Notes: a model not told the origin generated them from the letters alone. A stretch of 64,000 bases of DNA from Candidatus Gastranaerophilales bacterium HUM_1 (GCA_002103105.1 DAAY01000003.1:558001-622000), one strand, 5' to 3'; shown: positions 34,285-43,506, counted from the stretch's first letter. Program-made: numbers and translations.

Positions 34285-34665
34285 TTATTGAGTTATTAGT
34301 TGAATAATTGGAGGTGCAAAAAGTAAAACTCCAATCATAACAGCACTAATTGTAACTAGCATAACAGCTCCAGCTGCAATGTCTTTTGCCATTCCGACCA
34401 TTCTGCAATATCTGTTGTGGAAAATTGCATCTAGTGAAAATTCTATTGCGGAATTGAACATTTCTGCTGAAATTACACCTGCTATTGTTAAGAGTAAAAT
34501 GCAAAATTTTACGATAGAAAAGTTTAAACAATAGGCTGTAACCAAGACAAGCGAAGCGGTGAAAAGATGAACTCTAATGTTTCTTTCGCTTTTTATACTC
34601 AATCTCATACCTTTTCTTGCGTTTTTAAATGTATTTGAAAAATTTTGTTTTTTATATTTTGTCAT
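34285..34665 (-). CDS. dgkA: Diacylglycerol kinase/undecaprenol kinase family membrane protein
   Basis: 126 residues with three membrane helices. The motif ISAEMFNSAIEFSLDAIF contains the catalytic Glu and conserved Asn/Glu/Asp of the DgkA family, and the N-terminus FKNARKGMRLSIKSERN fits the small Gram-positive/cyanobacterial type that phosphorylates undecaprenol. It overlaps the end of ybeY by 14 bases, so translation is coupled; the ybeY-dgkA order is conserved in many bacteria. Confidence 0.92.
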   Translation of the reverse strand: MTKYKKQNFSNTFKNARKGMRLSIKSERNIRVHLFTASLVLVTAYCLNFSIVKFCILLLTIAGVISAEMFNSAIEFSLDAIFHNRYCRMVGMAKDIAAGAVMLVTISAVMIGVLLFAPPIIQLITQ

Positions 34666-35167
34666 ACACTATTCCTATCTTTTTAAGAGCCATTTTTTGA
34701 TGTTTTACGACAAAGTTAAATTCTTCCTCTGTCTGGTGGTCAAATCCCAGTAGATGTAAAATTCCGTGGCTGATTAAAAAGTATAATTCCTCTTCCTTTG
34801 GAATTTCTTTTTTCTGAGATTCTTCGATAATCTTATCTAATGCTATTATAATCTCTCCTAAATTAATTTCAAAGTCTAGAATAAACTTTTCTTCCTCTGG
34901 AGAATCTGCAAAAACCGCAAATGTAATAATATCAGCAGGATAGTCTTTGTTTCGGTATTCTTTATTTATTACATGTGTTTTTTTACTATCGCAAAACAAA
35001 ATATCAAATGCAACTGTTTTGAAATCTCTTCCTGTAATTGCACAATGGTCAGCAATTTCTGGTTCTTCCATATAAGAATTAAAGATTTTTTTTGTTACTT
35101 CGATTATTTCTTCTTCATTTGGTTTCCAGTTATCAAATTCGTTTTCGCAATAGATGTTTAATTCCAT
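34652..35167 (-). CDS. ybeY: Endoribonuclease YbeY (rRNA maturation)
   Basis: 171 residues. A metal-dependent RNase for 16S rRNA 3'-end maturation and ribosome quality control. The zinc motif is ISHGILHLLGFDHQTEEE (H3 type), and the conserved stretch NKEYRNKDYPADIITFAV is upstream. Its ATG overlaps the stop of the 7TM-HD gene by one base (TAATG). Confidence 0.95.
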   Translation of the reverse strand: MELNIYCENEFDNWKPNEEEIIEVTKKIFNSYMEEPEIADHCAITGRDFKTVAFDILFCDSKKTHVINKEYRNKDYPADIITFAVFADSPEEEKFILDFEINLGEIIIALDKIIEESQKKEIPKEEELYFLISHGILHLLGFDHQTEEEFNFVVKHQKMALKKIGIVYDKI

Positions 35168-37377
35168 TATAAGTCCTTTTTATTATCTGTGTTTAGGTCC
35201 GTGTGGTTTTTATCTTCAAGTTCTTTGATTTTCTTTTCAAAATCTTCATCTAAGATTTTGTTTGGCATCTCGATTTTGTTTTTAGCAAATTCTTCTGCGA
35301 TATTTTCTTGATATTTGATTCTGTTGTGTTGCATACCTCTTAGGATTCTACTAAATGTGGATGCAATAACTTTTAAATCTTTCAATGTAAGAGGGCTATC
35401 TGCTAATTGACCATCGTTTAATCTTTCAACAATAATTTTATCAATGATGTTTTCTATTTGGTCAACAGTTGCACCTTTCATTGCTCTAACGGCTGATTCA
35501 ACGGCATCAGCAAGCATTAAGATAGCTGTTTCTTTTCTATTTGGTTTTGGGCCTGTATATCTGAATTGTTCTTCTTTTACGTTTTCAGCTCCTTCTTCTT
35601 GAACCGCTTGATTATAAAAGTATTTTGCAATTCCTTCTCCGTGGTGTTGAAGAATGAAATCGTTGATAATACTTGGTAATCCGTATTCTTTAGCTAAATC
35701 TACACCATCTTTAGGGTGAGCAGTGATAACCATTTTGCTAAGTCTTGGATTTAAAGTGTTATGAGGGTTTTCAATGCTGAAATAAGATTGGTTTTCAACA
35801 AAGAATAAAGGTCTTTTTAATTTTCCAATATCGTGGTAAAAAGCTCCAACTCTAGCTAAAATAGGATTTGCACCAATTGCTTCTGCTGCTGCTTCGCAAA
35901 GTGTTGAAACCATTAAGCTATGATGGTAAGTTCCAGGAGCTTCAATTTGTAAACGTTTCAATAGTGGTTGATTATGATCCCCTAGCTCTGCAAGTCCATA
36001 TGGCGTAATAATATGGAAAGTGCTTTCCAATATTGGCGATAAACCAAGTGCTGCAATTGATGAAATTATACTATTTGCAAATAGGAATATGCAGTTTTTC
36101 AAGATTAGGTAATTGTTAACGTCGATAAGGCATTTGTCTATAAAGTATAAACTCATCATTGTTAAAACACCCGCTACTCCGAGATGGAAGCCTGCTTTGA
36201 TTAGATCAAAACGTCTTGTATATTTTATTTTTGAAATAGTTATCATTCCGATAATAGAAAGGATTGTGAAAACGATTAGGAATTGAGTTTCGTATTGCAT
36301 TCCAACGGTTAAAATGACTAAGGTTAAACTAGAAAGTAGGAATGCGATTCTTGGATTTAAAAAGATTGCAGAAATGATAATTATTGCAGGAATTGGTAAA
36401 ATATACGGTGAAAAACCTGTTGGTAATAATACCGCAATTGAACAGGCTATAATGGACATCATCGATGAGAGTGCCAAATATCTAGGTTCTAAAAAGTCTT
36501 TTTCAAAAAATTTTAAATAAGCAAGATAAATAATTGTAAGGAATAGAACTAGTATATAAACAGATAAAATTCCTTGCCAATTAAGTTCATATACGTTATA
36601 TCCAGCTTCTCTAAGTGCGTCACGTTTTAATCTTGTTACTGGTTCGCCTTCAAATACGATTTTTTCCCCTTTTTGGAAGGTTACTTTGTATGGTTTAACT
36701 GCTTCTTGAGCATTAAGTTTTGCGATTTCGGTAGCAGCTTCATCTACAACAAGATTTGGTACGATGACTTGTTCTAAAAGAGCTGGAATTACAATCATTT
36801 GTCTTTTTGAAACATTTGAAATTAAGTTATCTTGAATAAGTGCATTAATATTGTCTTTTTCATAATCTTTTTCTGTGATACCTTTTTGCAAGATATTAAC
36901 AAGTGATAGAGAGGCTTTGTCAAAAGCTTCTCTTAGGCTGGCATCATCTACGTGCAATAAGAAATCTAAGATGAATGTCTTTTTAGGATTTCCTGACAAA
37001 TCAAAAAGTACATTTAATTCTTCAATTTTTTCTTTTTCTGAACTGTTTTTCTTTCTGATTTGAATAATTGAATTTTGAAGTGTTTCAAGGTTAGACTTGA
37101 TGAAATCATCTTCTGCTGGAACAAGAATTGGTTCAACTTTTTGTGCTACTTCTCGTTTGTGTTGCTCCGTTCTTTTAACATCTTCTACGGTTAATGTTTT
37201 TTGAGCAATAATATCACGTTTACTTATTCCGTTTTCAATAATAGATTGAAAAAAGAAGTTTTGGGATGCGATAATACACGTAACTAAAACAGTAAATGTT
37301 ACCAAATAAAATAACTTTACCACTTTTGACGAACTTAAAAATTCTTTCGTCTTTTCAATATATTCATTTTTTTGCAT
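35167..37377 (-). CDS. pgpH: PgpH-type 7TM-HD cyclic-di-AMP phosphodiesterase
   Basis: 736 residues. One N-terminal helix, an extracytoplasmic 7TMR-HDED domain of about 230 residues, seven membrane helices (roughly residues 275-470) and a cytosolic HD domain with HHSLMVSTLCEAAAEAIG, FYHDIGKLKRP, TAHPKDGVDLAKEYGLP and QHHGEG. In Listeria PgpH hydrolyses c-di-AMP to pApA. It heads the pgpH-ybeY-dgkA unit, a common synteny that usually also includes phoH, not seen here. Enzyme activity is inferred from family. Confidence 0.93.
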   Translation of the reverse strand: MQKNEYIEKTKEFLSSSKVVKLFYLVTFTVLVTCIIASQNFFFQSIIENGISKRDIIAQKTLTVEDVKRTEQHKREVAQKVEPILVPAEDDFIKSNLETLQNSIIQIRKKNSSEKEKIEELNVLFDLSGNPKKTFILDFLLHVDDASLREAFDKASLSLVNILQKGITEKDYEKDNINALIQDNLISNVSKRQMIVIPALLEQVIVPNLVVDEAATEIAKLNAQEAVKPYKVTFQKGEKIVFEGEPVTRLKRDALREAGYNVYELNWQGILSVYILVLFLTIIYLAYLKFFEKDFLEPRYLALSSMMSIIACSIAVLLPTGFSPYILPIPAIIIISAIFLNPRIAFLLSSLTLVILTVGMQYETQFLIVFTILSIIGMITISKIKYTRRFDLIKAGFHLGVAGVLTMMSLYFIDKCLIDVNNYLILKNCIFLFANSIISSIAALGLSPILESTFHIITPYGLAELGDHNQPLLKRLQIEAPGTYHHSLMVSTLCEAAAEAIGANPILARVGAFYHDIGKLKRPLFFVENQSYFSIENPHNTLNPRLSKMVITAHPKDGVDLAKEYGLPSIINDFILQHHGEGIAKYFYNQAVQEEGAENVKEEQFRYTGPKPNRKETAILMLADAVESAVRAMKGATVDQIENIIDKIIVERLNDGQLADSPLTLKDLKVIASTFSRILRGMQHNRIKYQENIAEEFAKNKIEMPNKILDEDFEKKIKELEDKNHTDLNTDNKKDL

Positions 37378-37460
37378 GCAATAATTCCTATACCTTAATC
37401 ATTTTTTATATATCAATTTTATTACTTTCTAAAAATTTTTCAAGTCAAGCTTAAAATGCA

Positions 37461-37493
37461 AAGAGCGAATGAACTTTTGCTCATTCGCTCTTA
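37461..37493 (-). terminator. Terminator after the YtxH-like gene
   Basis: AAGAGCGAATGAAC and GCTCATTCGCTCTT, 12-bp stem; the minus-strand T run is modest. Confidence 0.65.
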
Positions 37494-37520
37494 GTTAATT
37501 TGTTTTTTAAGAAGTCGGTT

Positions 37521-37826
37521 TTATTCAGCTTTTGGTTCTTCTGTTTTTTCTTCTGCTACTTCTTCTTTAGATTCTTTTTGTTTAGCAATTAGGTCTTGAA
37601 TTTTGTCTTTAATTTCTTCACCTTTTCTTTGAAGGTCAGAAACAGCGTCATCTGCTTTATCTTTGATTTGTTTAGCTGTTTCATCAGCTCTTCTTGCCAT
37701 ATCCTGAGCAGATTCAGAAAGAAGTCTTCTTGTTTCTTCTCCAGATTTAGGTGCAAGCAAAATACCTGCAATTGCTCCGATAGCACCACCAACAACAAAA
37801 CCTGCTATAAATTTTGAAACTGACAT
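37521..37826 (-). CDS. YtxH-domain small membrane protein (first)
   Basis: 101 residues. An N-terminal Gly-rich hydrophobic helix (FIAGFVVGGAIGAIAGILLAPKSG) is followed by the YtxH motif KSGEETRRLLSESAQDMARR and a long amphipathic Lys/Glu-rich tail. YtxH proteins are envelope or stress-linked and poorly understood. It lies in a group with a DUF948-like protein and a second YtxH protein upstream, all on the minus strand. Confidence 0.88.
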   Translation of the reverse strand: MSVSKFIAGFVVGGAIGAIAGILLAPKSGEETRRLLSESAQDMARRADETAKQIKDKADDAVSDLQRKGEEIKDKIQDLIAKQKESKEEVAEEKTEEPKAE

Positions 37827-37894
37827 ATTTAATCTCCTTTTTGTATTCTTACATATTATAAATCTGATTTTTAAAGGTTTTATTACCCGAATGT

Positions 37895-38263
37895 TTATTT
37901 CTTTCTATTGAAGAAAGAGTAAACTGTCATAAATCCTTTTAAGAATCCGCCGAAAATGCTTTCTGATAATGATTTTGTTTTTGTAAGTGCATTTTCAAGA
38001 CTTATTTTAACATTTCCAACTCCTTCATCTGTGCTTTGAACAAGTGAATTGATTGAATGGATTGTTTCATTAAGTTCTTTCAATGTTGGCTTAAGTTCTG
38101 TATTAAGCATAACGGAAGTTTCATTCAGATTTTTTGATAAAACTGTTAAATCCATAATTAACTTAACTAGGAAGTATGCTACAACGATAACTACAATGCC
38201 CGTAGCAACAGCAAGGAAAGTTAAGCCGTGATTTAAAATTACTTGTGATAATTCAATACTCAT
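37895..38263 (-). CDS. DUF948-like membrane protein
   Basis: 122 residues. A single N-terminal membrane helix (LTFLAVATGIVVIVVAYFLV) is followed by a coiled stretch of Asn/Thr/Glu (KNLNETSVMLNTELKPTLKE, INSLVQSTDEGV) and a basic C-terminus FFNRKK. This fits DUF948, small proteins often beside YtxH genes, as here. Function is unknown; location is the cytoplasmic membrane. Confidence 0.78.
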   Translation of the reverse strand: MSIELSQVILNHGLTFLAVATGIVVIVVAYFLVKLIMDLTVLSKNLNETSVMLNTELKPTLKELNETIHSINSLVQSTDEGVGNVKISLENALTKTKSLSESIFGGFLKGFMTVYSFFNRKK

Positions 38264-38288
38264 ATTTTATTCCTTTATAAATTAATGT

Positions 38289-38612
38289 TTAGTAATCAAA
38301 TTCATTATCTGAGCTTTGAGATTCAGAATCTTCTAATTCTTTAGCTTTAAGCATTTTTTTAGATTTTGCAGAATTGCTAAGTTTTCTAATTTGTCTTTCA
38401 ACTTTATACTTCATTAAGTCAATAGATTCTAGAGCTTGTTTTTTTGCTTCTGCAATTTGAGGAGCGTGTTTTTCATAAAGGTCGCAAGCTGCATCTGTAA
38501 GCTCTTTTCTAGACTCTTCTCCTGGTTTTGGGGCAAAAAGAACACCTGCAACAATTCCGCCTACTACTCCTGCGATAACGCCCATTGAAAACATAAATGT
38601 TTTGTTTTTCAT
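38289..38612 (-). CDS. YtxH-domain small membrane protein (second)
   Basis: 107 residues. Its helix FMFSMGVIAGVVGGIVAGVLFAPK is followed by KPGEESRKELTDAACDLYE and a charged tail. Paralogous to the protein at 37521. A well-spaced promoter is upstream, and the three minus-strand genes (this one, DUF948-like, YtxH) are probably one transcript ending at the terminator near 37461. Confidence 0.87.
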   Translation of the reverse strand: MKNKTFMFSMGVIAGVVGGIVAGVLFAPKPGEESRKELTDAACDLYEKHAPQIAEAKKQALESIDLMKYKVERQIRKLSNSAKSKKMLKAKELEDSESQSSDNEFDY

Positions 38613-38646
38613 AGTTGTAAACCTCGTCTTTCAAAATTTCTTCATA

Positions 38647-38675
38647 ATTGTAACATATTTTTCTGCTAATTTCAA
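38647..38675 (-). promoter_or_regulatory. Sigma-70-type promoter for the YtxH group
   Basis: TTGAAA and TACAAT on the minus strand, 17 bases apart, 35 bases upstream of ATG 38612. Confidence 0.7.
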
Positions 38676-38724
38676 GAGAAAACATGGATTTTTATCCCTT
38701 TTAACTCGTTGATTTTTTTATTTA

Positions 38725-38753
38725 TTGCAAAAGGTTAAAAAGATTGTTATAAT
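38725..38753 (+). promoter_or_regulatory. Sigma-70-type promoter for the third prepilin
   Basis: TTGCAA at 38725-38730 and perfect TATAAT at 38748-38753, 17-base spacer, with TGT extended -10, 45 bases upstream of GTG 38799. Confidence 0.78.
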
Positions 38754-38798
38754 AATATTAAGGATATGAATTAAGGGAATAAAAGGAGTTACAATTTA

Positions 38799-39935
38799 GT
38801 GATTTTTAATTATAAAAGAGCTTTTACGCTTACAGAAGTTTTGATTGCTACGGCGATTGTTGGGGTTATAGCAGCGTTAGTTTTGCCTATGGTTATTACA
38901 ACATACCAAAATAATATGTTTGAGCATATGTATAATAAGGAGAATGAGTCAATCAAAGCAATAATGGAATCTCTTCCAGTAACAGAAAATAAAAGTCGTT
39001 TTGAAGATACAATGATGAGTTCAGATACAATTAGTGATGATACTTCTGGGCTGTTTTTGAAAAAGTATTTTAAAGTTGCTAAATATTGTGGCAATATTAC
39101 TGACTCAGGCGCTGATTGTTTTGCTCCAGAGTATGCGGTGTATAAAGAAGCCCCTACCCATATAAGGGAATCTGTCAAAGCTGTTGATTTAATCCCTCGT
39201 GGTACCTGTGCTCAGTTGAAAAATGGTACGAGTATTTGTATCGCACCTCAACCTAAAACTCATACGGGTGATTGGAAATCTGCTCAAGTTGTAATGGATT
39301 TGAATGGTTTAAAAGGTCCAAATGTTGTAGGGCGTGACCTTAGAGTGTTGGAAGCCTTACCTACTGTTTCTGCGGGTTCTTCGGTTGCAGGGAAACAGCA
39401 GGGAGTAGAGGGTGTTTTTGCAGAAAATGAAACTCCTATTACTCCAACAGCAATAGAAGAATGTTCATCTTATACAAAAGACTCATCAGATGGTTGTTGT
39501 TTGTATAAAAAAAGAAATAATATGATTAAAACAGGAGATATTTGCTGTACTGCAAACTCTAAAATTGGTCCTACTGTTGCAGCTTGTAAGACGACTATTA
39601 CATTGCACTTGAATTACTTCCCAACATCTAGTAGTTATAAATATGGTGATACTCCTTATACCAGAGCCTCTGGTACTTTTAAATTAGATCCTTCCAATGC
39701 AACTTTACCTGATTCATTAGCTGTAAAGATTAAATGTGGTAATGGAACTTATTCTGGTGGAACTTTGAGTGCAACTACGATAATGTCTGCATTAGCCAAT
39801 AAAAAAGATGCTCAATGGTCTGGTCAAATATATGACAAAAGCTGTGCATATCCTAGTGAAGATTTGGTATGGACTACAAATAGTGGTACGTCTGTTACCA
39901 TCAATGGTATAACATACAAAATTTCAAAACACTAA
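38799..39935 (+). CDS. Type IV prepilin-like protein (third)
   Basis: 378 residues, the longest prepilin here. The leader MIFNYKRA precedes FTLTEVLIATAIVGVIAA: mature Phe+1, Glu+5 and a helix of about 20 residues. The mature region repeats the VVMDLNGLKGPNVVGRDLR motif (compare FDVNGDKKPNVIG in the second prepilin) and then has a Cys-rich C-terminal half (SDGCCLYKKRNN, GDICCTANSK). GTG 38799 with AAAAGGAG upstream. Well defined promoter and terminator give a one-gene unit. No pilus machinery is nearby. Confidence 0.87.
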   Translation: MIFNYKRAFTLTEVLIATAIVGVIAALVLPMVITTYQNNMFEHMYNKENESIKAIMESLPVTENKSRFEDTMMSSDTISDDTSGLFLKKYFKVAKYCGNITDSGADCFAPEYAVYKEAPTHIRESVKAVDLIPRGTCAQLKNGTSICIAPQPKTHTGDWKSAQVVMDLNGLKGPNVVGRDLRVLEALPTVSAGSSVAGKQQGVEGVFAENETPITPTAIEECSSYTKDSSDGCCLYKKRNNMIKTGDICCTANSKIGPTVAACKTTITLHLNYFPTSSSYKYGDTPYTRASGTFKLDPSNATLPDSLAVKIKCGNGTYSGGTLSATTIMSALANKKDAQWSGQIYDKSCAYPSEDLVWTTNSGTSVTINGITYKISKH

Positions 39936-39953
39936 AAATTGTATTAATAATCA

Positions 39954-39987
39954 GAAGGCTTTGATTTTTAAAATCAAAGCCTTTTAG
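39954..39987. terminator. Bidirectional terminator
   Basis: AAGGCTTTGATTTT and AAAATCAAAGCCTT, perfect 14-bp stem with a TA loop, followed by TTAGTTTT. Confidence 0.85.
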
Positions 39988-40006
39988 TTTTATAAATTTT
40001 AAGCAT

Positions 40007-40360
40007 TTATCTCAAAATAAATTTCTTGATAGTTAAAATTACGTCAAGAGCAAAGAAGATTTTCTTCCAATCATTTGCAAGGATGAAGCTTGCAAGTTTA
40101 GTCAAAAAGTTTGCGGAAAAAATCTTTTTGTAATCTTCTTTTCTTTTATCAATAAAACCATGAACACCAGTTATTCTTAATAAAATTGTGTTAATCGCAA
40201 TTCTAATATCACAGATATTTCTTTCAAGTTCTGGTTTGATATCCGTAACTGTTTTGTTAATTTGACAAACATTTTGTATTGCTTTTTGTATTAGGGCAAT
40301 TATTTGTCCTGCAATTATTAGTTCCGCTATAAAAATTATTGTAAAAAATAAAACCAACAT
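40007..40360 (-). CDS. Hypothetical single-pass membrane protein, 117 aa
   Basis: 117 residues. The N-terminal helix LVLFFTIIFIAELIIAGQII is followed by a helical, amphipathic cytosolic or periplasmic part (QNVCQINKTVTDIKPELERN) and a basic C-terminus (LTIKKFILR). No known domain. It resembles the DUF948-like layout of one anchor plus a coil and could be a divergent relative, but that is weak. Confidence 0.6.
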   Translation of the reverse strand: MLVLFFTIIFIAELIIAGQIIALIQKAIQNVCQINKTVTDIKPELERNICDIRIAINTILLRITGVHGFIDKRKEDYKKIFSANFLTKLASFILANDWKKIFFALDVILTIKKFILR

Positions 40361-40446
40361 CTTTCAACTTTTCTTACTTTTGTATTATATTAAACATATA
40401 ATATATTATTAGCATATTTTTTTGAATACGTCTAGAGGACTATTTT

Positions 40447-41796
40447 ATGAACAGAGTGAGATTTTATATAGCGATTATATTTGCAAGATTAGCATATGTG
40501 GCAATTAGGTTGTTGAATCGTTCATCAGGAACGTCTTTTGTCGGTATGATGACGTTGAAAATTTGTCCTAGTTTTTTGAAATACTGCAAATTATATATGA
40601 AAAATGCTAAAACCATTGCGGTAACAGGTACAAATGGAAAAACTACAACATCTGGATTGCTTGCTCAAATCTTAGAAACAGGAAAAAATAATGTTATCCA
40701 TAACGTGAAGGGTGCAAATATGTTGACAGGCATTGCAAATGTTTTTGCCCTTAATCTTTCAATATTGCCTAATAAATTCAATTATGCTGTTTTAGAATCA
40801 GATGAAGCATATTTGACAAAATTATATGATGATTACAAATCTGAATATTTGTTAGTTACAAATTTATTCCGTGATCAGCTTGATAGATATGGTGAACTTG
40901 AAACAACGGCAAGTTTTATCCGAAATGCAATTGAAAAAAATGATGGACTTACATTACTATTGAATGCTGATGACCCACTTGTTTCTAATCTCGGAAAAGG
41001 TAAAAAGGCTCTTTTTTATGGATTTGAGGATGTAGAAATCTGTTCTGATATTCATAATTCAACTTCTAATGCTCCAACCGAGGTGTTTAATTGCGTTTGT
41101 GGCCATCCTTTAGAGTATGATAAGCAATTTTTTGCTCAAGAAGGTCATTATTTCTGTAACAATTGTGGTTATAAAAGACCTCCTGTTGACTATAAGGGCT
41201 ATGTAAAAATATTTGCGGATTATTCCGAATTAAAAGTTGTAGAAGCTTCTACGAACAAAGAATATAATTTTAAAGTTAATTTGGTTGGACTTTATAATGC
41301 TTATAACGCTCTAGGTGCGATATCTCAAGCACTGCTTTTAGGGATTGATTATGAAGTAATTAAAGAAGCTGTTTTATCTTATAAATCAATTTTTGGAAGA
41401 GCTGAAAAACGAGTAATTAACGGGCATGAAACTCTTATTCAACTAATAAAAAATCCAACAGGTGCGAGCGAAGTTTTGAAAACTGTTGATTTATCCTCTC
41501 AAATTTTAATTGCCATCAATGATAATTATGCTGATGGGAGAGATATTTCGTGGCTTTGGGATAGTGATTTTGAACAATTGAAAAATGCTGAAAAACCTAT
41601 CATTACTTCAGGAATAAGAGCTAGAGATATGGCGGTAAGGTTAAAATATGCAGGAATTCCTGTTGAAAAGATTATTGTTGAAGAGGATATAAAAACAGCA
41701 GTTGAAATTGCTACAAAATCTGATAATATAGAAGAGAGGGTTACAATTTTACCTTCTTATACTGCATTGTTGAAAATTAGTAAAATGAAGTTTTAG
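40447..41796 (+). CDS. murT: Lipid II isoglutaminyl synthase subunit MurT
   Basis: 449 residues. A Mur-ligase-like protein that with glutaminase GatD amidates D-glutamate of lipid II. The ATP loop is AVTGTNGKTTTSG, with LESDEAYLTKLYDDYKSEYL and NLFRDQLDRYGE. A Cys4 zinc ribbon (CVCGHPLEYD and YFCNNCGYKRP), and the C-terminal DUF1727 NPTGASEVLKTV and INDNYADGRDISWLWD, are diagnostic of MurT. GatD normally follows; here pdxJ does, and no GatD is in the window. Its presence in a cell that makes LPS is notable. Confidence 0.92.
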   Translation: MNRVRFYIAIIFARLAYVAIRLLNRSSGTSFVGMMTLKICPSFLKYCKLYMKNAKTIAVTGTNGKTTTSGLLAQILETGKNNVIHNVKGANMLTGIANVFALNLSILPNKFNYAVLESDEAYLTKLYDDYKSEYLLVTNLFRDQLDRYGELETTASFIRNAIEKNDGLTLLLNADDPLVSNLGKGKKALFYGFEDVEICSDIHNSTSNAPTEVFNCVCGHPLEYDKQFFAQEGHYFCNNCGYKRPPVDYKGYVKIFADYSELKVVEASTNKEYNFKVNLVGLYNAYNALGAISQALLLGIDYEVIKEAVLSYKSIFGRAEKRVINGHETLIQLIKNPTGASEVLKTVDLSSQILIAINDNYADGRDISWLWDSDFEQLKNAEKPIITSGIRARDMAVRLKYAGIPVEKIIVEEDIKTAVEIATKSDNIEERVTILPSYTALLKISKMKF

Positions 41797-41808
41797 AAAG
41801 GACAGATT

Positions 41809-42522
41809 ATGCTTTTAGGTGTAAATATAGATCACGTTGCAACATTAAGAAACGCAAGAGGAGGGGCTGAACCAGATCCAGTTCAAGCCGCAGAGGTAGC
41901 TGAAGCTAATGGTGCAACATCTATTACGACTCACTTAAGAGAAGATAGACGTCATATTAAAGACCAAGATGTAAGAACGTTAAGAAAAATTATTAAGACA
42001 AAACTAAATCTGGAAATGGCTGTAACAGATGAAATGCAAAAAATAGCACTTGATGTTCGTCCATATTCAGTTTGTCTAGTGCCAGAAAAAAGAGAAGAAG
42101 TAACAACCGAAGGCGGTTTGGATGTAGCTTCTCAATTGACGAAAGTTACAAAATTTGTCCAACCTTTAGTTGAAGCTGGTATTGTTGTAAGTTTATTTAT
42201 TGATCCATCAAGAGAACAAATCTATGCTGCTGCAAAAACTGGTGCTCAATTTGTTGAACTTCACACTGGTCAATATTCTTTAGCTTTTGGAACTCCTGAT
42301 GAACAAGAAGAATTTGAAAAAATAAGAGAAGCTTCTAGGCTTGCTCACGCATTAGGGCTAAAAGTAAATGCTGGACACGGTTTGAATTATGAAAATGTTT
42401 CAAGAATGCGTCAAATTGAAGATTTGTATGAGTTGAATATTGGACATAGTATAATTTCTCGAGCAATTTTTACTGGTTTGGCTCAAGCTGTAAAAGATAT
42501 GAATAATTTAATCAAGGACTAA
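41809..42522 (+). CDS. pdxJ: Pyridoxine 5'-phosphate synthase
   Basis: 237 residues. It condenses 3-amino-2-oxopropyl phosphate with deoxyxylulose 5-phosphate in the DXP-dependent vitamin B6 route. N-terminal LGVNIDHVATLRNARGG, catalytic EDRRHIKDQD, VCLVPEKREEVTTEGG and VNAGHGLNYEN, and the ending NIGHSIISRAIF, are all diagnostic. It lies 12 bases after murT. Confidence 0.96.
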   Translation: MLLGVNIDHVATLRNARGGAEPDPVQAAEVAEANGATSITTHLREDRRHIKDQDVRTLRKIIKTKLNLEMAVTDEMQKIALDVRPYSVCLVPEKREEVTTEGGLDVASQLTKVTKFVQPLVEAGIVVSLFIDPSREQIYAAAKTGAQFVELHTGQYSLAFGTPDEQEEFEKIREASRLAHALGLKVNAGHGLNYENVSRMRQIEDLYELNIGHSIISRAIFTGLAQAVKDMNNLIKD

Positions 42523-42525
42523 AAA

Positions 42526-42852
42526 ATGACAAAATCAAATGAAGAAATAATAAATGAAATGCAACAAGTTGTTCAGCAAATGGTTATTGACGATTTGGAA
42601 GAAAATCCAGATATTGCGAATGATTTTTTCGATTGTGATTGTTGCGGAAAAAACAAAAACCTTGCTGGTTCTATTCAGTATGGTGATTATAGATTATGTA
42701 ATGATTGTGTTTTACTTGCAGAAACAGGTTTTGCATTAGGTAAAATTAAAGATATTCAAGATTTGATGGATGCAATGGAGGACAAGCGTCTTGAGGAACT
42801 TTGCAAATTTATCAAGGAAGAAGAAGTTCGTAAAACTCAAATGGAAAATTAA
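42526..42852 (+). CDS. Small Zn-ribbon protein, 108 aa
   Basis: 108 residues with a four-Cys cluster (DCDCCGKNKNLAG, then RLCNDCVLLAETG) that likely binds zinc, followed by helical acidic sequence. It starts 3 bases after pdxJ, so it is co-transcribed. No family name is known to me; a DksA-like or nucleic-acid role is possible but unproven. Confidence 0.72.
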   Translation: MTKSNEEIINEMQQVVQQMVIDDLEENPDIANDFFDCDCCGKNKNLAGSIQYGDYRLCNDCVLLAETGFALGKIKDIQDLMDAMEDKRLEELCKFIKEEEVRKTQMEN

Positions 42853-42853
42853 A

Positions 42854-42891
42854 TAAAACAGGATGCGAGAAGTAAACGCATCCTGTTTTAG
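42854..42891. terminator. Bidirectional terminator
   Basis: AAAACAGGATGCG and CGCATCCTGTTTT, 13-bp stem. It closes murT-pdxJ-ribbon and the convergent Spy-like gene. Confidence 0.88.
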
Positions 42892-42911
42892 TTTTTAATG
42901 TTTTTTATTTT

Positions 42912-43484
42912 CTATTTATTTGTAAAATCTGGAGCTGGAGGTGGGAATAGTGGTCTGCCAGTGAAACTTGGCATAAACAATCCCGCTGGAGTTCCTAGAC
43001 CTTGGAATGGAGGTCTTGCTGGGTGATTTTTTTCAAATTCTGCGCGTCCTTCAGCTTTCATTTTTGCTAATTCATTTTTTTGCTTTTTAGTCAAGATGCT
43101 TTCAAATTCTTGGCTATTTGCTTTTCTAATTTCGTTAGCTTTCTTTTCAAGTTCTCTTATTTGTGTTGTGATTTCTGCAATTTGTTCTTGTTTTGCTCTT
43201 TCAAGCATTTTAGTTTTAGAAATAGCATCGATTTCTTGACGTTTATAAATAATCTGATCCATAATAGGTTTCATTTGTTCTCTGCCTTTTTTGTGGATGG
43301 CACGAGCTTGTTCTTTTTGTTTGTCTGTTAAGTTCAATCTTTGTTCAAATTTTTGACGCATCATTTCTCTTGATGGATGTTTTTGAGCAAAGTTTGCTGG
43401 TGGAGTTTGAGGGTTTGCAAATGTAGGATTCAATCCTGCTGATATGATTCCTATTGCAAATAAGTAAGTCAATACTTTTTTCAT
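42912..43484 (-). CDS. Spy/CpxP-like LTxxQ-motif periplasmic protein
   Basis: 190 residues with a signal peptide (VLTYLFAIGIISAGLNPTFA). The mature part has two LTxxQ motifs, LTDKQKEQAR and LTKKQKNELA, with a long charged helical stretch between them, as in the chaperones Spy and CpxP or the metal sensors ZraP and CnrX. The C-terminus is Pro-rich (RPPFQGLGTPAG, RPLFPPPAPDF). It is the last gene of the anti-sigma/sigma unit, 22 bases after the sigma gene, so it is probably a target or sensor of envelope stress. Confidence 0.85.
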   Translation of the reverse strand: MKKVLTYLFAIGIISAGLNPTFANPQTPPANFAQKHPSREMMRQKFEQRLNLTDKQKEQARAIHKKGREQMKPIMDQIIYKRQEIDAISKTKMLERAKQEQIAEITTQIRELEKKANEIRKANSQEFESILTKKQKNELAKMKAEGRAEFEKNHPARPPFQGLGTPAGLFMPSFTGRPLFPPPAPDFTNK

Positions 43485-43506
43485 TTTTTGTCCTTCCTTA
43501 TATTTA

